Part shown: positions 52,353 to 64,000 of the stretch, in pieces | How positions within the stretch are numbered: the first letter of the stretch is position 1 | Layout: the number at the start of each line of letters is the position of its first letter | Position numbers and translations under genes: made by a program | Notes under the pieces: model-generated | Databases searched by the model: none | What the model saw: only the letters and a program-made list of their open reading frames with translations | What the model was told of the DNA's origin: nothing | Source: Prostheceraeus crozeri | Taxonomy: Eukaryota; Platyhelminthes; Polycladida; Euryleptidae | Assembly: GCA_907163375.1 (NCBI GenBank) | Contig: CAJQUW010000885.1 | Span: forward strand, 124,001 to 188,000 | Reading direction: 5' to 3' | DNA length: 64,000 nucleotides

Positions 52353-52780
52353 GTGGTTCAAAGTGCCCCACTGGGTGGTTTAATGTGCCCAACTAGGTGG
52401 TTCAATGTGTTCCACTGGGTGGTTCAACATGCCCCACTGGGTGGTTTAATGTGCCCCACTAGGTGGTTCAATGTGTTCCACTGGATGGTTCAACATGCCC
52501 CACTGGGTGGTTTAATGTGCCCAACTAGGTGGTTCAATGTGTTCCACTGGGTGGTTCAACATGCCCCACTGGGTGGTTTAATGTGCCCCACTAGGTGGTT
52601 CAATGTGTTCCACTGGGTGGTTCAATATGCCCCACTGGGTGGTTTAATGTGCCCCACTAGGTGGTTCAATGTGCCCCACTGGGTGGTTTAATGTGTCCCA
52701 CTGGGTGGTTCTACATGCCCCACTAGGTGGTTCAATGTGCCCCACTGGGTGGTTTGATGTGTCTCAATGGGTGCCTCAAA
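52353..52780. repeat. 22-bp minisatellite with 66-bp higher-order period
   Basis: The unit CACTGGGTGGTTCAATGTGCCC (variants CACTAGG, TTTAATG, CAACATG, TGTTC) repeats about 19 times. Three variants alternate, giving a 66-bp (22-codon) super-repeat, so one plus-strand frame stays open for 112 codons (PLGGLMCPTRWFNVFHWVVQ). I read this as a consequence of the period, not as a gene. Confidence 0.92.
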
Positions 52781-52959
52781 GTCCACACATATGGGGTACA
52801 TTGAACCACATTGGTAGAAATTTCAAAATTCGAATTGTCATGAGATGAAATGTCACAAAAGCGGCGAACAACTGAGAGGTTACTATAAGCATGCATGCTC
52901 TCAATTTTTCATCCGAGTTCAATTTTCAAAGATCAAAGACATGTCCAATGTGCCCCACC

Positions 52960-53135
52960 CTCTTCTACTTCTCACTTAATCAGAGGAAACACAGACAAAT
53001 GCAATTTTGTCAATAACTTCAGTCTGATCTTGTCTGAAAAGACCAGAGGTACCGGGTAGACCTCGACAGATATGCAATTTTGTAGTAGCCATCGGCTGTG
53101 CATCACTCCGTGAAAGTCTCATTTTCGGTTTCGTG
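52960..53135. repeat. Diverged copy of the 44.9-45.7 kb foldback family
   Basis: AATCAGAGGAAACACAGA, TGATCTTGTCTGAAAAGA and TGTGCATCACTCCGTGAAAG correspond in order to 45460-45640. Followed by a GGAGCCGGAGCC-type relic (53170-53245). Confidence 0.6.
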
Positions 53136-53320
53136 TTTGGGCCCAACTATATGTCGAAGGATCTTGGGTCGGAGCCGGAGCCGCCTGGATTCGTGGAAGA
53201 GAGTCGGAACTGGAGCCGTGGTAGCTGGACCACGGCTCCGACAACGTGGTCAAAGCTCAGCTTGCATCTTCAATGTGATAGCAATCTCAATTTTATTAAA
53301 TGAACTCTAATTATGCAGTA

Positions 53321-54317
53321 CACTGTAAATCGCTCAATACCAATCACATACGAAGGATGCATACCAAAATATATTTTTGGAATATTTCTGTATGATCTTG
53401 GTATATATTTGTATGCTTTTCGCATGTTATTTCAAGTGTGGTATGCTTTACATACTAAAGCCATACCAGCACAATGTTAAAAGAAAGCATCAATCATGTC
53501 CAAAGTATGTTGATTTAAGGACTTTTGTCAATAAAGATCATATTAATGTTACTACTGTTCTGTAAGTAGTTAGATAATGACATTCAAGAGTGATACCTTA
53601 AATGCTGAATGCGATTTTAGTACATGTAAGTCTAAGGCATTTCATGAATAATCAATAAGTATTCAACCATCAACAATTATGTATCATGTAATTTTGAAAT
53701 AAGGCATATTATCAATCCGAAGTAAAAACACATTATAATTCATTAAATGCAAAAATAGTTATGTTTGAGATATATAAGTCAACATGGTTGCTGAAAAGTT
53801 ATCGTTATATTGAAATGATGTTTATCAATTTAGTTCAAGGAAATGAGCTAATTATGAGTCTTGTGAATGCTGTAAGACAAGTTGCAAAGATGACATGCGG
53901 CTTTAATTCCACAATAAATCTAATCTAGTTAAAAACCACACTTTCACAAAGAAATATTCACGGCTGGTATTACTGGAAAAAAGTTATTTGTAAGTAGTAT
54001 GTAGTGTAACATATTTTTTGCCATATGACATAAAGCTATTCATACGAAAGACATACGAAACACATACCAATTTGCATCGGGTCTCGTATATAAAACATAC
54101 CAAGAATTCGTATTTCAACGTAAAACAGCCAATCACAGTTAGCATAGTTCGTATCGTTTACATACCAATCACATACGAAAGTAAATGGCCATTCGTATGA
54201 AAAACATACCAGATTTCTTTATATATACCAGAATCTCGTATCAAATGTTGGTTTCAAATTGTATGTAAACTTGGTATGTGTTTGTATGTAATTTTCGTAT
54301 CCAGCGATTTACAGTGT
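53321..54317. mobile_element. TA-flanked MITE, CACTGTAAATCGCT ends, dense subterminal repeats
   Basis: CACTGTAAATCGCT (53321) and AGCGATTTACAGTG (to 54317) are perfect inverted ends flanked by TA. Subterminal zones are full of CATACCAA / CATACGAA and their complements (for example ATACCAATCACATACGAA in both halves). No transposase frame. The CACTGTAAA tip is shared with 6105-6536. Confidence 0.85.
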
Positions 54318-54319
54318 AC

Positions 54320-54804
54320 GGCATGTAAGAAGTACATTTTTTACTTATTTTGGAGAATATGATTGCATCGTGATGAATATTAGTAAAAGCGAATAAAATG
54401 ATCATAACTTTAAGATATAAAATCGATCCACAACTGAGATAATAAAAAGTGAGGCGTGATTTATAGAAGGATCCATATTGAAGGAGAAATTTTATCTACA
54501 TGTACGACCACAGAATTAGATTCATCTGCGCGCGCGGCTACGGTTCACGGTTTCTATACTGGAAGGATCGTATCTAGCCTTAAAATCGAAATGGCACATC
54601 ACAGAATTAGACAGCTTGTTCCTTCTCGAATGGATAATTCATGTATCGCTTACTATTGTAGATGGCAAACAATAAGCTGTCAGCAGAGGACACCAGAGCT
54701 GCCAGTGAGTGAGTGGCGTGCGTGCTGTGATATCATTTCGCACACACCAAAACACACATGAAGAATGCTAAGAAGAGGATGTGAAATCATCAGGTGAACC
54801 AATT
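54320..54804. other. Gene-free stretch
   Basis: Phrases ACAGAATTAGA occur twice (54511, 54601). No gene supported. Confidence 0.4.
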
Positions 54805-54960
54805 TTCGTGCGCCTTCTACTTTTTTAATAATGGTCGGAAGGGCCAACATTATGAAGAAAACTTGTGCGCAATGATCTGAATTCTTCGAATCTGAAGGAA
54901 TTGTGGCAATCGAAGCACTTTGCTGGAACTCACAGTAATCCGCAATCGACGCACGACTTT
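54805..54960 (+). repeat. Dispersed repeat family 1, copy C
   Basis: It matches the second half of copy A and copy B (TTTTTTAATAATG, GCGCAATGATCTGAATTCTT, CGACGCACGACTTTTTTCCC). Confidence 0.7.
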
Positions 54961-55514
54961 TTTCCCTATCTCTGCAAGGTATTAGGAATTCCTTTTCGCC
55001 CACTTACTAAGTTCCTCGATGTGCCGTCGATTTCGAATAAATCACGCTTTTAGCAAACCGAAGCAGATAAGCAAAATATTTAGTTTTGTGTGTACGAGTA
55101 TAACAAGTTGAATTCGAACGCGTGCAAGTTATGATTCTAGCCACTGCAACTCAACTCTACACAAAGAGTTTGACAGCTCAACAGATTCAGCGAATTGAAA
55201 AAAATAACTGAATTGATGCAGAGTTAACAAATTCGTAAATTAAAAAACTAAGAAGAATATGCTTTTTTGTGCAGACTAATTTAATCGAAATGCTATTCAA
55301 GAAACTCTTTTGGTGATCAACTTAACTTCCCTCAAAAATTTCACGTTTTAAGATTCTTATTAGTCAAGCTACATTCTATTTGATATTTAAAAAGTTTCGT
55401 GCTATACGTACTTCAATGTTAAAATCGCGTAGATAGTATGCAATTACAGGAATAATTTGCAAAATTGATGCTTTTGATGCTTTGAAAATACATCAGGCAT
55501 TATTTTATACCTCA

Positions 55515-55620
55515 GGAACATAATCTCGGCAAAAAACTGAATGCATGTATTTTGATATAGAAAATTTTAATTGCATTTTCTTTGATCTGACATTACTTAC
55601 TTTATCCTTACTCTATGTCT
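55515..55620 (+). repeat. Dispersed repeat family 3, copy C (diverged)
   Basis: ATCTCGGCAAAAAACTGAAT...TTTGATAT...TTTGATCTGACATTACTTAC parallels 44098-44185. Confidence 0.55.
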
Positions 55621-56729
55621 TCAACAATCGAAGTGTACTCTTCCAATTGTTGTCTAGCAGGATATCTAAGTAAACAAGCCGGTGGCGAGGAGTGGGCATT
55701 TTTTAAAGAAAGTCACTGGCACCGGCTTATTGCTAAAGTTTTTCTCTGAAGCCTCTTTGCAGAACCCAATGAGAAGAGAAAACCATGCGTAGCTGAGGAG
55801 AAAATTTAATATTGAAAAACAGGTAATAACTGATGAACAAGATCTCCATGATGAGAAAGAAGTAGGATATGTTTTCGTAGAAATGAATAAATACAGTTAC
55901 CCTTATCGTCAAACTCACAACCAGAGACGATAAAAGAGAGTACGAACAAAGTTCCATGATTAAATGGACACCAGGAGCCACAAGATTCAATCCGGCAATT
56001 GTTTTTCATGTATTTATACAAACAAAAGTAAGGGACGGGTAGAAAGAGGAATGAAGAGAAAGACAGAAAGAAAAGAAGGAGGGAAGAGAGAAGGGAAGAC
56101 GGATGAGATTTAAATACAACAAAATGTCAAGAAATTCAATGATATTAAGAGTATGACGATTATTTATAGACACGCTCCAATCAGTTTTGTTGCGCAGAAC
56201 AAGCAAGTAATAAGATCATTTACAAGTAAAGTAATACACAGCTAATACTGCATTCGAGGTGTCGATTGGATTTGATCTCAAAATGGTCGGCAACCATTTC
56301 AGTCTAAAAAATAGTGAAACGAATATCTATAAACATGTACATGTAGATGCAATGAATTCAGTTGTACAACATTTTCCACATTTAAATTCAAATTATAATT
56401 TTTAACTTTTGAGTGTGAGATTTAGGCTAAGTTTATAAAGCCGAAATTCCATAAGAATAATCGAAAACATGCATTCATTTTACACGAAAATAGAGACGTG
56501 TTATCAGCGCGCATTATACCGATCGTCTATATTCTAAGTTGATTGCAACTGTCAAGAAATGTGCTCTGACGGACTTGAGATTAGACAAAATAGATAAAAA
56601 GGAATATATTTTAGAAGGGAGCTTCCACTGAGAGTCTCGGTCTATAGTAGAGCAGCTCTACAGATTAAATTCATTGTCACACAATTAGAATAAGTCAAGT
56701 ATAATTAGTCTTTGAGTGTATTTATACGT
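55621..56729. other. Gene-free stretch
   Basis: It contains a purine-rich GAAAGA/GGGAAG tract (56034-56102). Nothing else supported. Confidence 0.4.
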
Positions 56730-57190
56730 GCCACTTTACTGCTGAAAATGTTCGATCTATGATGAGTCAGAAAAGGATGGATAAACAGTGGTAGCAAAAG
56801 CATGATTTCAACAATCGTGCATCGTGCTTCACCAGACAACAGCAATCTAGTGAATGGTGATGAATAGAAATGCATTGATCTCATTAACTTGTCATCCTCT
56901 GAGTGTCACTAAAAAGTGGCAGCTAAAGTTTTACAAGGCGCAACTTTAGCTCACATTTTTAACGGACACTTACAGGATAACAAGCTGATAAGATGAATGC
57001 AATTTTCTTCATCACATTCATTAAATTTCTATTGTCTGTGCTCTGACTGGTGACGCACGAAGCCCGATTATAGAGGGCGTGAATTTGTTTCCATTGTTTG
57101 TCCATTCTTTTCTGATTCATCATGGATCGTATAGTGTCAGCAATAAAGTTGCTGTACAAATACTGCAATAAAGCTCGTGTAAACGCACCT
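56730..57190. mobile_element. Foldback element, ~150-bp diverged arms
   Basis: 56736-56890 and the reverse complement of 57010-57185 align (TTTATTGCTGA/CTTTACTGCTGA, ATGATGAxTCAGAAAAG.ATGGA, CGTGC.TCACCAG). The 70-codon minus-strand frame inside the right arm is not supported as a gene. Confidence 0.65.
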
Positions 57191-57619
57191 TCATGCCATG
57201 TACATGTACTAAAGCGTCAAACTCATATGGGAGTTTTGAATTGACACATTTTTACATGTTCAGTTTGCACGTACATACCGTACATGCATTAAGTACAGAA
57301 CAATGTCATGATATCTAAAGCTTAAGAGCTTGCAAATGATCTCATTACATTAATAACATTTACAGAAAATGATCAGATCAAGACAAAAATAGACATAAAA
57401 ATATCTGCGATGCTCTTTGGTCTTTTTAACACCAGATGAGCAGTAAAATCTGTATATGATAAACTGGACCATAGACAGCAGGAAAATCTACCGCCATAGT
57501 CATCATCAATGTCTAAGAGATTTTATTTGATTGCTTAAAAATCAGAAAATCATTCACATCCAAGATGCACAGTAGCCTATGTTTCCTCCGATATCTATGG
57601 TGAAGGTGTTGCCACCAGA

Positions 57620-58576
57620 CATGGGCGTCTCTGCAACTTATATTTGGACGTAAAAGTTTTTCGTAGCTGTTTTTGTGCACTGAGGATCAACTTGGGGGAG
57701 TGCACCCATTCTAACATTGAGCTTGGTTTACTTCAAATCTACTTCAAAGGAGCGAGGGCGGTCACAGGCAATGATGAATGACTCTACCGAGTAAAGACAA
57801 AGCGGTTATTAGAAGATGGCATCAATCTGCAACTGTTTGGCTGACTCAGTTGGAAAGGTGCTTGTGGTTGATTAATGCATAGGTGTCTGAGAATTAAAAA
57901 GAACGCATGTCAGACAGAGTTTTGTCGTTGGGTTGGCAAAAAGACAACGCAAAAAGACTTTGAAAGCTTGAGACAACGCACAACAGCACACCCTAGGCAG
58001 TAGACACAACTCCTTCACTGAGTTTGAGGGCATGCCTCGTCTCAAATATTATATATCTCCTATCATATTCAATTAAACCTATTTCATGTTCTGCCGGCTT
58101 CGGCTTACACCGTCGCTCACTATGTCGTCTGAAGAGTCTGCAGGCGGAATATTGAATCGGTTTTATTTCTTTAATTTTCTAATTTTCTCTGTTTAAGTTA
58201 AGGAACAACCCCATTGTATCGCGTCAGAACACTGCAACACTGTAATGATATCTGTGTTGACGATCTATGCCCATTATCGCACACAGTCAGTCAGATATCT
58301 ATGACGACAATGCATCGCATCAGCACACTGTAATGATATCTGTGTTGACGATCTATGCCCACCATTTCACTCCAAACTCTAATATATATATCATAGCGCA
58401 ACGAAGAGGTAAATCGCCCGATTAAAAGATTTCATGACTGATAAGTTGAACAATGGTGCACAGCATTTCTCTAAAGCATGCTATTTCAGGGAAATCAACC
58501 CTCAGCATTTACAAAAATAGCTATGAAAAGCAGAATCTTTTACGTCCGGACATTAGATATCTATAGACGCCCATGC
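57620..58576. mobile_element. TIR element with CATGGGCGTCT ends
   Basis: Left CATGGGCGTCTCTGCA...GGACGTAAAAGTTTTTCGTAGC (57620-57675) matches the reverse complement of 58505-58576 (CATGGGCGTCTATAGA, GGACGTAAAAGATTC, CATAGCT). About 950 bp, no transposase. Inside, CACTGTAATGATATCTGTGTTGACG recurs at 58237 and 58326 as an 89-bp local duplication. Confidence 0.7.
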
Positions 58577-59049
58577 CACAGATGTACATCTGAAGTACTG
58601 AAAGTAATAATCGTCTGATTATTGACGTACAATAATGAAGAAAGTAAATTCAGGGACTGCAAGGTCCTTATTTTGATCCTTTTCTGGATTTAGTCTTCAG
58701 ATAACAAACCTGAGGATGAATTTCATCTCTGAAAGACGTCGATGGGTTTCACAATGAATCTCGGAACTTTCAAATCAGGTGTTACTGGCCAAGAAAGGAC
58801 TTTGATCATCCTCAGCTGATAATTCGCGAGAGATAGGAGGAATCCCCTTCAACGAAGAAAGAATCTGACTTGGTAAGTGACTCAGCTGCTCCTGGAATAA
58901 AAGGAAACAAACTCAATGAAAAGCTCAAAAATCTCTGATAATTACTTTCTAACTGATAGACCACAGAAATCTAACTTTTAGCTTAGTTTAAATTTGTGAG
59001 ACTAGAATGTACAAGAGTGGCTTAAATGAATTAATGATAACATCAATAC
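58577..59049. other. Gene-free stretch
   Basis: Nothing supported. Confidence 0.4.
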
Positions 59050-59185
59050 TCTCCCTGACCGGTCAATACTCTTTCAGTCCGGATGTCCTTCCTGCCGACT
59101 TTCAATGACACTTTCAGGGTTCGACCTCTGGACCGAAAGATCGCTAGGCCAGGCACTTAACCACTGTGCCACGGAGACCACTGGA
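59050..59185 (-). repeat. tRNA-derived SINE with RTE-type tail
   Basis: Minus strand: CCGTGGCACAGTGGTTAAGT (A-box-like), later GGTCGAACCCTG (B-box-like), then GGCAGGAAGGACATCCGG. The last phrase resembles the GGAAGGGCATCCGG tail shared by many invertebrate SINEs and RTE-clade LINEs, which suggests mobilisation by an RTE element. Confidence 0.7.
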
Positions 59186-59349
59186 CAAGAGCGATTTGTT
59201 GATGGTGATTTCAACCGATCATTCAGGCACAGATTTAGGTCAATGTTACTAGATCTTAAGAAGAGTAAAACTGCTGGGACATGCAACAGTTGTAGATTCT
59301 CTCTCTATGTAAAGGGAAATCATAATAACTATGGATATTTGCGAAATGC

Positions 59350-59480
59350 ACTGATAAGTTGCCGGTGCCTTCCCATTGTCAATCACTGGAAGTCGGCGTC
59401 GTTCATGCATCGTTGTCATGACAACGCATGTCCTCGACGCACTATTGTTTTCAATGTCCATGGCCGTTCTAGTGTGTGTG
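59350..59480 (+). repeat. Dispersed repeat family 2, copy B
   Basis: It matches 10122-10250 (GTTGTCATGACAAC, CGACGCACTATTGTTTTCA). Confidence 0.65.
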
Positions 59481-60936
59481 ATTTGTGCAGTGTCGGATTT
59501 GTATGCGGCAAACTCTTGCAGAAAGAAACTCAAGTGTCTTCGGCTCCCACGGAAATTTGTGCTCGAATTGTGTTAGTCTGAAGACATCTTTCAATTCAAC
59601 GAATTTATGAATTGCAATTATTGATTGATACCAATAGATTAATTGCCTTTTTTTAATAGAAGCAATCGATTCATGTTTGATAATTCATGAATTGGTCGTA
59701 AACTGCAAATCAATCTGAGAGGTGCAGTTAGTTTTTATAATATGTTACATTCGTTAGTACGTTGCCTATTCATGAGCATGTCTTCGGCGGACGACAGCTC
59801 GGTTCTGGAAGCTACATGATTTTAGAAACCAATGAATTTCCTTTTCTCAAGCAGAACTGTCAAAAATGTGGTACACCGAAAATGATGTACGAATGGAAGA
59901 GTTGCTTCTTTCTTTCATATTTACAATCCATCTGATTACGCCCTACCAATGACTTAGAAGTTGCTATTATGGCAAGAATGACAACAGATGAACCGCAACA
60001 AACGCATGATCTCATGACGGATCTTTACTATGAACCGGTAACTAGGCAACGAGCGCATGTAATGATAGCCTTATCATGAGTGCTTTGGTGTCTGATCAGG
60101 TAAGTGGCAATTTACTGAGGACCACTTCAATTGCTCTCCAATCCAGTCCTGCAAAACCGCAGCATTATGTATTTTCATTCGATGCAATGTACCGGTATAT
60201 GCATTGCGAGTGAATTGGCGGATCATGAATGGAAATTCATTGTTATGTACACGCGCATCAACAACTTAGGGTGGCTGGAAATGAAAGAGATTGATGAACT
60301 CTCAGAAAAAAAGCTGCTAGTCTCCAACAACAATAGAGACATTGAAGACTGCAATTAAATGGAATTTGGACGACTTAAGTGAAACAGATCTCACGCGAAG
60401 ATTTGTTTAATCAACGTATTCCTGCAGTGCTTACAGCGCAAGGAAGACATGCCAAATTTTCTAATATTTTGGACAGTTTTACTTTTGATGATATTGACTA
60501 AATTATCAGTTTATTCAAATGTTATGTGCTAAAAATAATAGACAAAAATGTGTATATTTAGCACTGTGCAATAAATTCTGGTCACCACTAAGTGTTCTAA
60601 GCTGATCGCAGATTTGTGGAGTCAACAGTCCCTTTCACTGTTTCGAGCACAGTAGAAAAGGAAATGTGTAATTTGAAAGTAATGCAACAAAATGCACAGG
60701 AACGGTCATGCAACTTTGCAGACTCGGTGATGTTATGTTTGACTCTGTAATTCCGCTTACTTACAAGTATGACGCTCCTTCACTCACTCGATCGCGTAAT
60801 TGCCACTGACAAGATCCGTCAACGTGCAGCCGACTCACTCTCTCTCTCTCTCTCTCTCAGTCACATAAATACAGGTCTGCTACTTTGCTATTTATCTTTC
60901 GCATTAAAGGTTGTGACTTTAGAGAAGTATTTGTAC
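59481..60936. other. Gene-free stretch
   Basis: Includes a short (CT)n run at 60838-60858. A 75-codon frame (60131-60358) has no recognisable domain. Confidence 0.4.
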
Positions 60937-61010
60937 CAGGGGTTGGCAGCCTTTGCCGATCCGCGGGACAGTGGATCAGATTGAGACCCCTTGCGGACCG
61001 CAACCTCGGT
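60937..61010 (+). mobile_element. Isolated hAT-type terminus
   Basis: CAGGGGTTGGCAGCCTTTGCCGATCCGCGG resembles the CAGGGGTCGGCAACC terminus widespread in hAT elements. No opposite end was found within 2 kb, so it may be a relic. Confidence 0.5.
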
Positions 61011-62819
61011 ATGAGTTAATCAATTTAAAATAAATCTTCATTATTACTTCAATAATCATTTTGCAGAACATTATACGGAAGTTGATCTGCAATAGCAAAA
61101 TAGTGAAAAATTCTCTTTACAATAGATTGCGGTTGAGGTGATTATATTAACACCAGGAATAAAATATGAAAATCCTATATATTCCATGTGGACCAGACTT
61201 AAAGTGAGGAAGCATGCGGCGACATGTCATACCACTGAAACTTTCTATATGGAGGCGTTATGGTGATGCACAATCATGATGCTTATGTTGCAATGTAAGC
61301 CAAGTACAAGACTTTCACATCAATTTGCAAGGAGCAAGTTTTGAAATCATTATTAAGAATGTCAATTATAATTGGGTCAACTGTAAGCCTAGATTAATTC
61401 AATAAAAGTGATGGCGCTCACAAGGAAAATGCCCTGATTTGCACGAGAGTCACGAGAGTCCTGGTCCGTTTTTTAAACAAATTAGTCATTATGCTTTTTA
61501 GTTTGTGTTTTAAGACACTCGAGTTAATTGTGATCCAATAGACGACATTGTTAACTACAAGAGCTGTTTGTATCAAAATGATTGCAGTAAATGTTAAGTG
61601 AAACACATATTATATGTTAAAAACACGAATTGCTATCGATCAGAGCAGTACAGGTCATGTACACGTACATGATACACTAAGACGCAAGCAGGCAAAATGT
61701 ATGCTGTGCCAACCGCCGAAAACTAATTTCTGACTTCGAGCCCTGATAACGTCAATATACCTAATAATTAAAAATGCAAAACTTATGACAAATAAAAATT
61801 TGAATTGCGATTCCTTGATAATTTGTAATATGCAAATATGATTCAATTGTAGATTAAATTGATTTTGAGGATTCAACAAAGAACTACGTTTTGGCGAATG
61901 GTGCAGAAATTGCCTCAATTGTATTACTGGTGTGAATGAAGCTGACGTCGTTGAATGTTGCAGCATTCAAATTCATGACCAAGAGAAAACACTGCTTGTT
62001 CAGAAACGCAGTGAAAGATGTTGCCGTGCATTGCAGAAAACAATAGTGCATTTACTATTTAAATATTGTCGTTATGACAACACTCACTGCGCAGCATAAG
62101 CTATAGATCTCGCTCTATCATGCTCACTCTCTATTGTATTTTGTGATGCGTACCTAATGAGTGTGCACAGTAGAGATATTAGCTGAGTTCATTGGATTGG
62201 AACATGTGAATATTTAATTGAAGAAATTGCTAGGGGTAACGGTATGCGTGTAATAATTTGATGATTATGAGACTTTTCGTCTTCAATTAATATTGTATCA
62301 GTAAAGATTTTAATATGTTTTTTGCAATAATTTCTAGTACTGGCAATTTAAGCAATATTTTTTGTAGTAACTTTTTCTAAAGGGATATATTTTAGCAATT
62401 TTTCCAACACACATACTTGATGCTATTAGCTATACGGATGCACTTTCTGGTGCAGGATCCATGCCTATTATGTCAGTGAATTTCAGGAAAAAAATGTTAA
62501 TTGCTTGATTTTCAACAAAGCCATTAAGAGCCGCTTGTCTTGATTTATTCAAAGATTGAGTTTCAAAGAATTTTCATTTGCTGCATACTTAATTAAAGTT
62601 TGGGCATGTTTCTCTCATGACCTCTCTCTCTCTCTCTTTCTCGTGAAAGTTTATCTAGTATACAGGGATTCCAAACCGAATGTAAATTGATTACAAGCAA
62701 AATCCCCTTATCCAATTCTTCAATTGTTTAAATAAAATGACAGCATGTGGATTATGTGAATATAATAGTAAGAAAAATAGTTCGAATCAATATACAATAT
62801 ATGTGATTTGTACAATGCA
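61011..62819. other. Gene-free stretch; downstream flank of vWA gene
   Basis: AT-rich; a (CT)n run lies at 62621-62640. No gene seen. Confidence 0.4.
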
Positions 62820-64000
62820 TTATGTGTCACTATCTGCAAGCGCCTTTGAGGAAACGTCTTTGAACACTGGCATCAAACCGCGCTGATTTATGTCAGTCTC
62901 CATGGCCTCAAGACGATCAACAAAATCCTCACTGTGAGCTGCCAATTGTCCCAAGATGGAGTCCAGTTTGGACAAATCTGGGCGATTGCCGTCCATTCTA
63001 AACTGCATCGGATCATGTCCCGCCTTTCGGAGTTGGTCGACCATCTGCCCAGGAGCTGTTTGGGAGCGCAAGAAGGAGATAAAGACGAGTCTTGCCGGGC
63101 AGACTTCTGCGCAGTATTTTTCATACAACTGAAGGAATCGGTGATTTTTGAAGCTGGTGTTTTCCTCCTCATCTGTAACGACAAAGAAGGTTTTGATTCG
63201 CTCCTTCTTTTCGTAGAATGGCCATAATGCGGCAGCATGGGCTGTGCATCCACTAGCACGTGTTTCTTCAGCCAGAGTTAGTACTTCAGTGGTGGACGTG
63301 GGCACTTTGTCCGGCATCCAGTAGTTGTTGTTGAAGAATACCATCTTTGCTGCTGTGAATGCAGCAAACAGAGATGAGATGATGGTCGCCGTTCGAATTG
63401 CCACGCCCATTGACGAAGACGCATCAGCAATGACGACGATCGGGCAGTCCAGAGCTAACTGAGTATTCCCCAACTTCTCTTCTGCATAGTTCATTAAGCG
63501 CTCAAAGAATGGTGGCTTTTTGTCCACAGCCAAGCGATGGAATGTGAGCAGACGCTCCATCAGTTTACCATAATTGAGATCAATAACTGCCCTTTCTGCA
63601 ATCTTCTCCATGATTACTGCATCGACCTCAGGGCATCCCAGAAGCTCGTACCACCAGATGGCACGGGCCACGTTATTCTCTTGCCTTACCATTTTCGCCT
63701 TCGATGCAGGGGTTAAATGACTGACCAAAGGACGAACGTGTGAGAATGGCACATACGTGTCGGCAATTATTTCGTTCACGTTCTCCGCATTGATCTGTTT
63801 GGCGAGATGGACGAAGCTATCTGTGGGAATTTCGGCGCCGTATACGTATCTCAAGAACCATGGCAATTGCGGGAAGTCTTTCTCCGGATGAAAATGAACC
63901 ACATCGGCCAACTTACGCCATGGATCGACTGGGAAATGAAGAGCGAAGAATTCTAACTGATCCTTGGTGAAATGACGAACCCAATTCCGAATTCTGCGCG
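62820..64000 (-). CDS. vWA-domain protein, C-terminal part (partial)
   Basis: The minus-strand frame is open from the window edge to TAA (62820-62822), about 393 codons without an intron. Residues upstream of 63911 continue in phase (WVRHFTKDQLEFFALHFPVD), so the start lies outside. An N-terminal helical half (FPQLPWFLRYVYG, NNVARAIWWYELLG, ERLLTFHRL) is followed by a von Willebrand A domain: MIDAS motif DASSSM (63402-63419), an Ala-rich helix, and a second MIDAS Asp in VVTDEEEN. vWA domains bind metal and mediate protein contacts. The helical half plus vWA layout is reminiscent of Ro60/TROVE proteins, but I do not see a decisive TROVE motif, so the function stays open. It is the only non-transposon gene supported here. 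Confidence 0.8.
   Translation of the reverse strand, partial: RRIRNWVRHFTKDQLEFFALHFPVDPWRKLADVVHFHPEKDFPQLPWFLRYVYGAEIPTDSFVHLAKQINAENVNEIIADTYVPFSHVRPLVSHLTPASKAKMVRQENNVARAIWWYELLGCPEVDAVIMEKIAERAVIDLNYGKLMERLLTFHRLAVDKKPPFFERLMNYAEEKLGNTQLALDCPIVVIADASSSMGVAIRTATIISSLFAAFTAAKMVFFNNNYWMPDKVPTSTTEVLTLAEETRASGCTAHAAALWPFYEKKERIKTFFVVTDEEENTSFKNHRFLQLYEKYCAEVCPARLVFISFLRSQTAPGQMVDQLRKAGHDPMQFRMDGNRPDLSKLDSILGQLAAHSEDFVDRLEAMETDINQRGLMPVFKDVSSKALADSDT

Overview
The window looks like intergenic or heterochromatin-like DNA from an animal, most likely an aquatic invertebrate. It is AT-rich and almost entirely built from transposable elements of many classes. The evidence is a mix found in invertebrate metazoans: BEL/Pao, Ty3/Gypsy, several Penelope-like elements (PLEs), piggyBac, Tc1, hAT-type, tRNA-derived SINEs, and introns with GT..AG borders. 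The species cannot be named from the sequence alone. Only one non-transposon gene is supported, a von Willebrand factor A (vWA) domain gene on the minus strand that runs off the right edge.

Layout. 1-4150: 3' part of a BEL/Pao retrotransposon with an intact pol frame and its 3' LTR, inserted in a ~335-bp tandem repeat with G-rich runs (4151-5050). 5-17 kb: old material, with short non-autonomous elements, a decayed DDE-type transposase and repeats that recur elsewhere in the window. 17.2-25.8 kb: a three-level nest. A decayed gag/integrase retroelement is split by a hAT-type DNA transposon (8-bp target duplication). The hAT element in turn carries a nearly fresh Gypsy element (LTRs with one difference in 191 bp, 5-bp target duplication). 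26-36 kb: inverted SINE pieces, a broken piggyBac transposase and several inverted-repeat modules.

36.1-44.7 kb is a Penelope-like cluster: two different PLEs head to head, a third with 160-bp inverted termini, a fourth as a remnant, three near-perfect foldback palindromes (two flanked by TA microsatellite, the third preceded by it), and repeated hammerhead-ribozyme-like motifs at the element 3' ends. 44.9-61 kb: foldback and TIR elements, a full-length Tc1 element with a frameshifted transposase, a 22-bp minisatellite with a 66-bp higher-order period, and SINEs. 62.8-64 kb: the vWA gene.

No operons, CRISPR arrays or functional tRNA/rRNA genes were seen. The parts work together only in the transposon sense: autonomous copies (Gypsy, Tc1, hAT, piggyBac, PLE) sit beside short elements whose ends suggest they were moved by such enzymes. 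All family assignments come from motif reading; no database search was possible.
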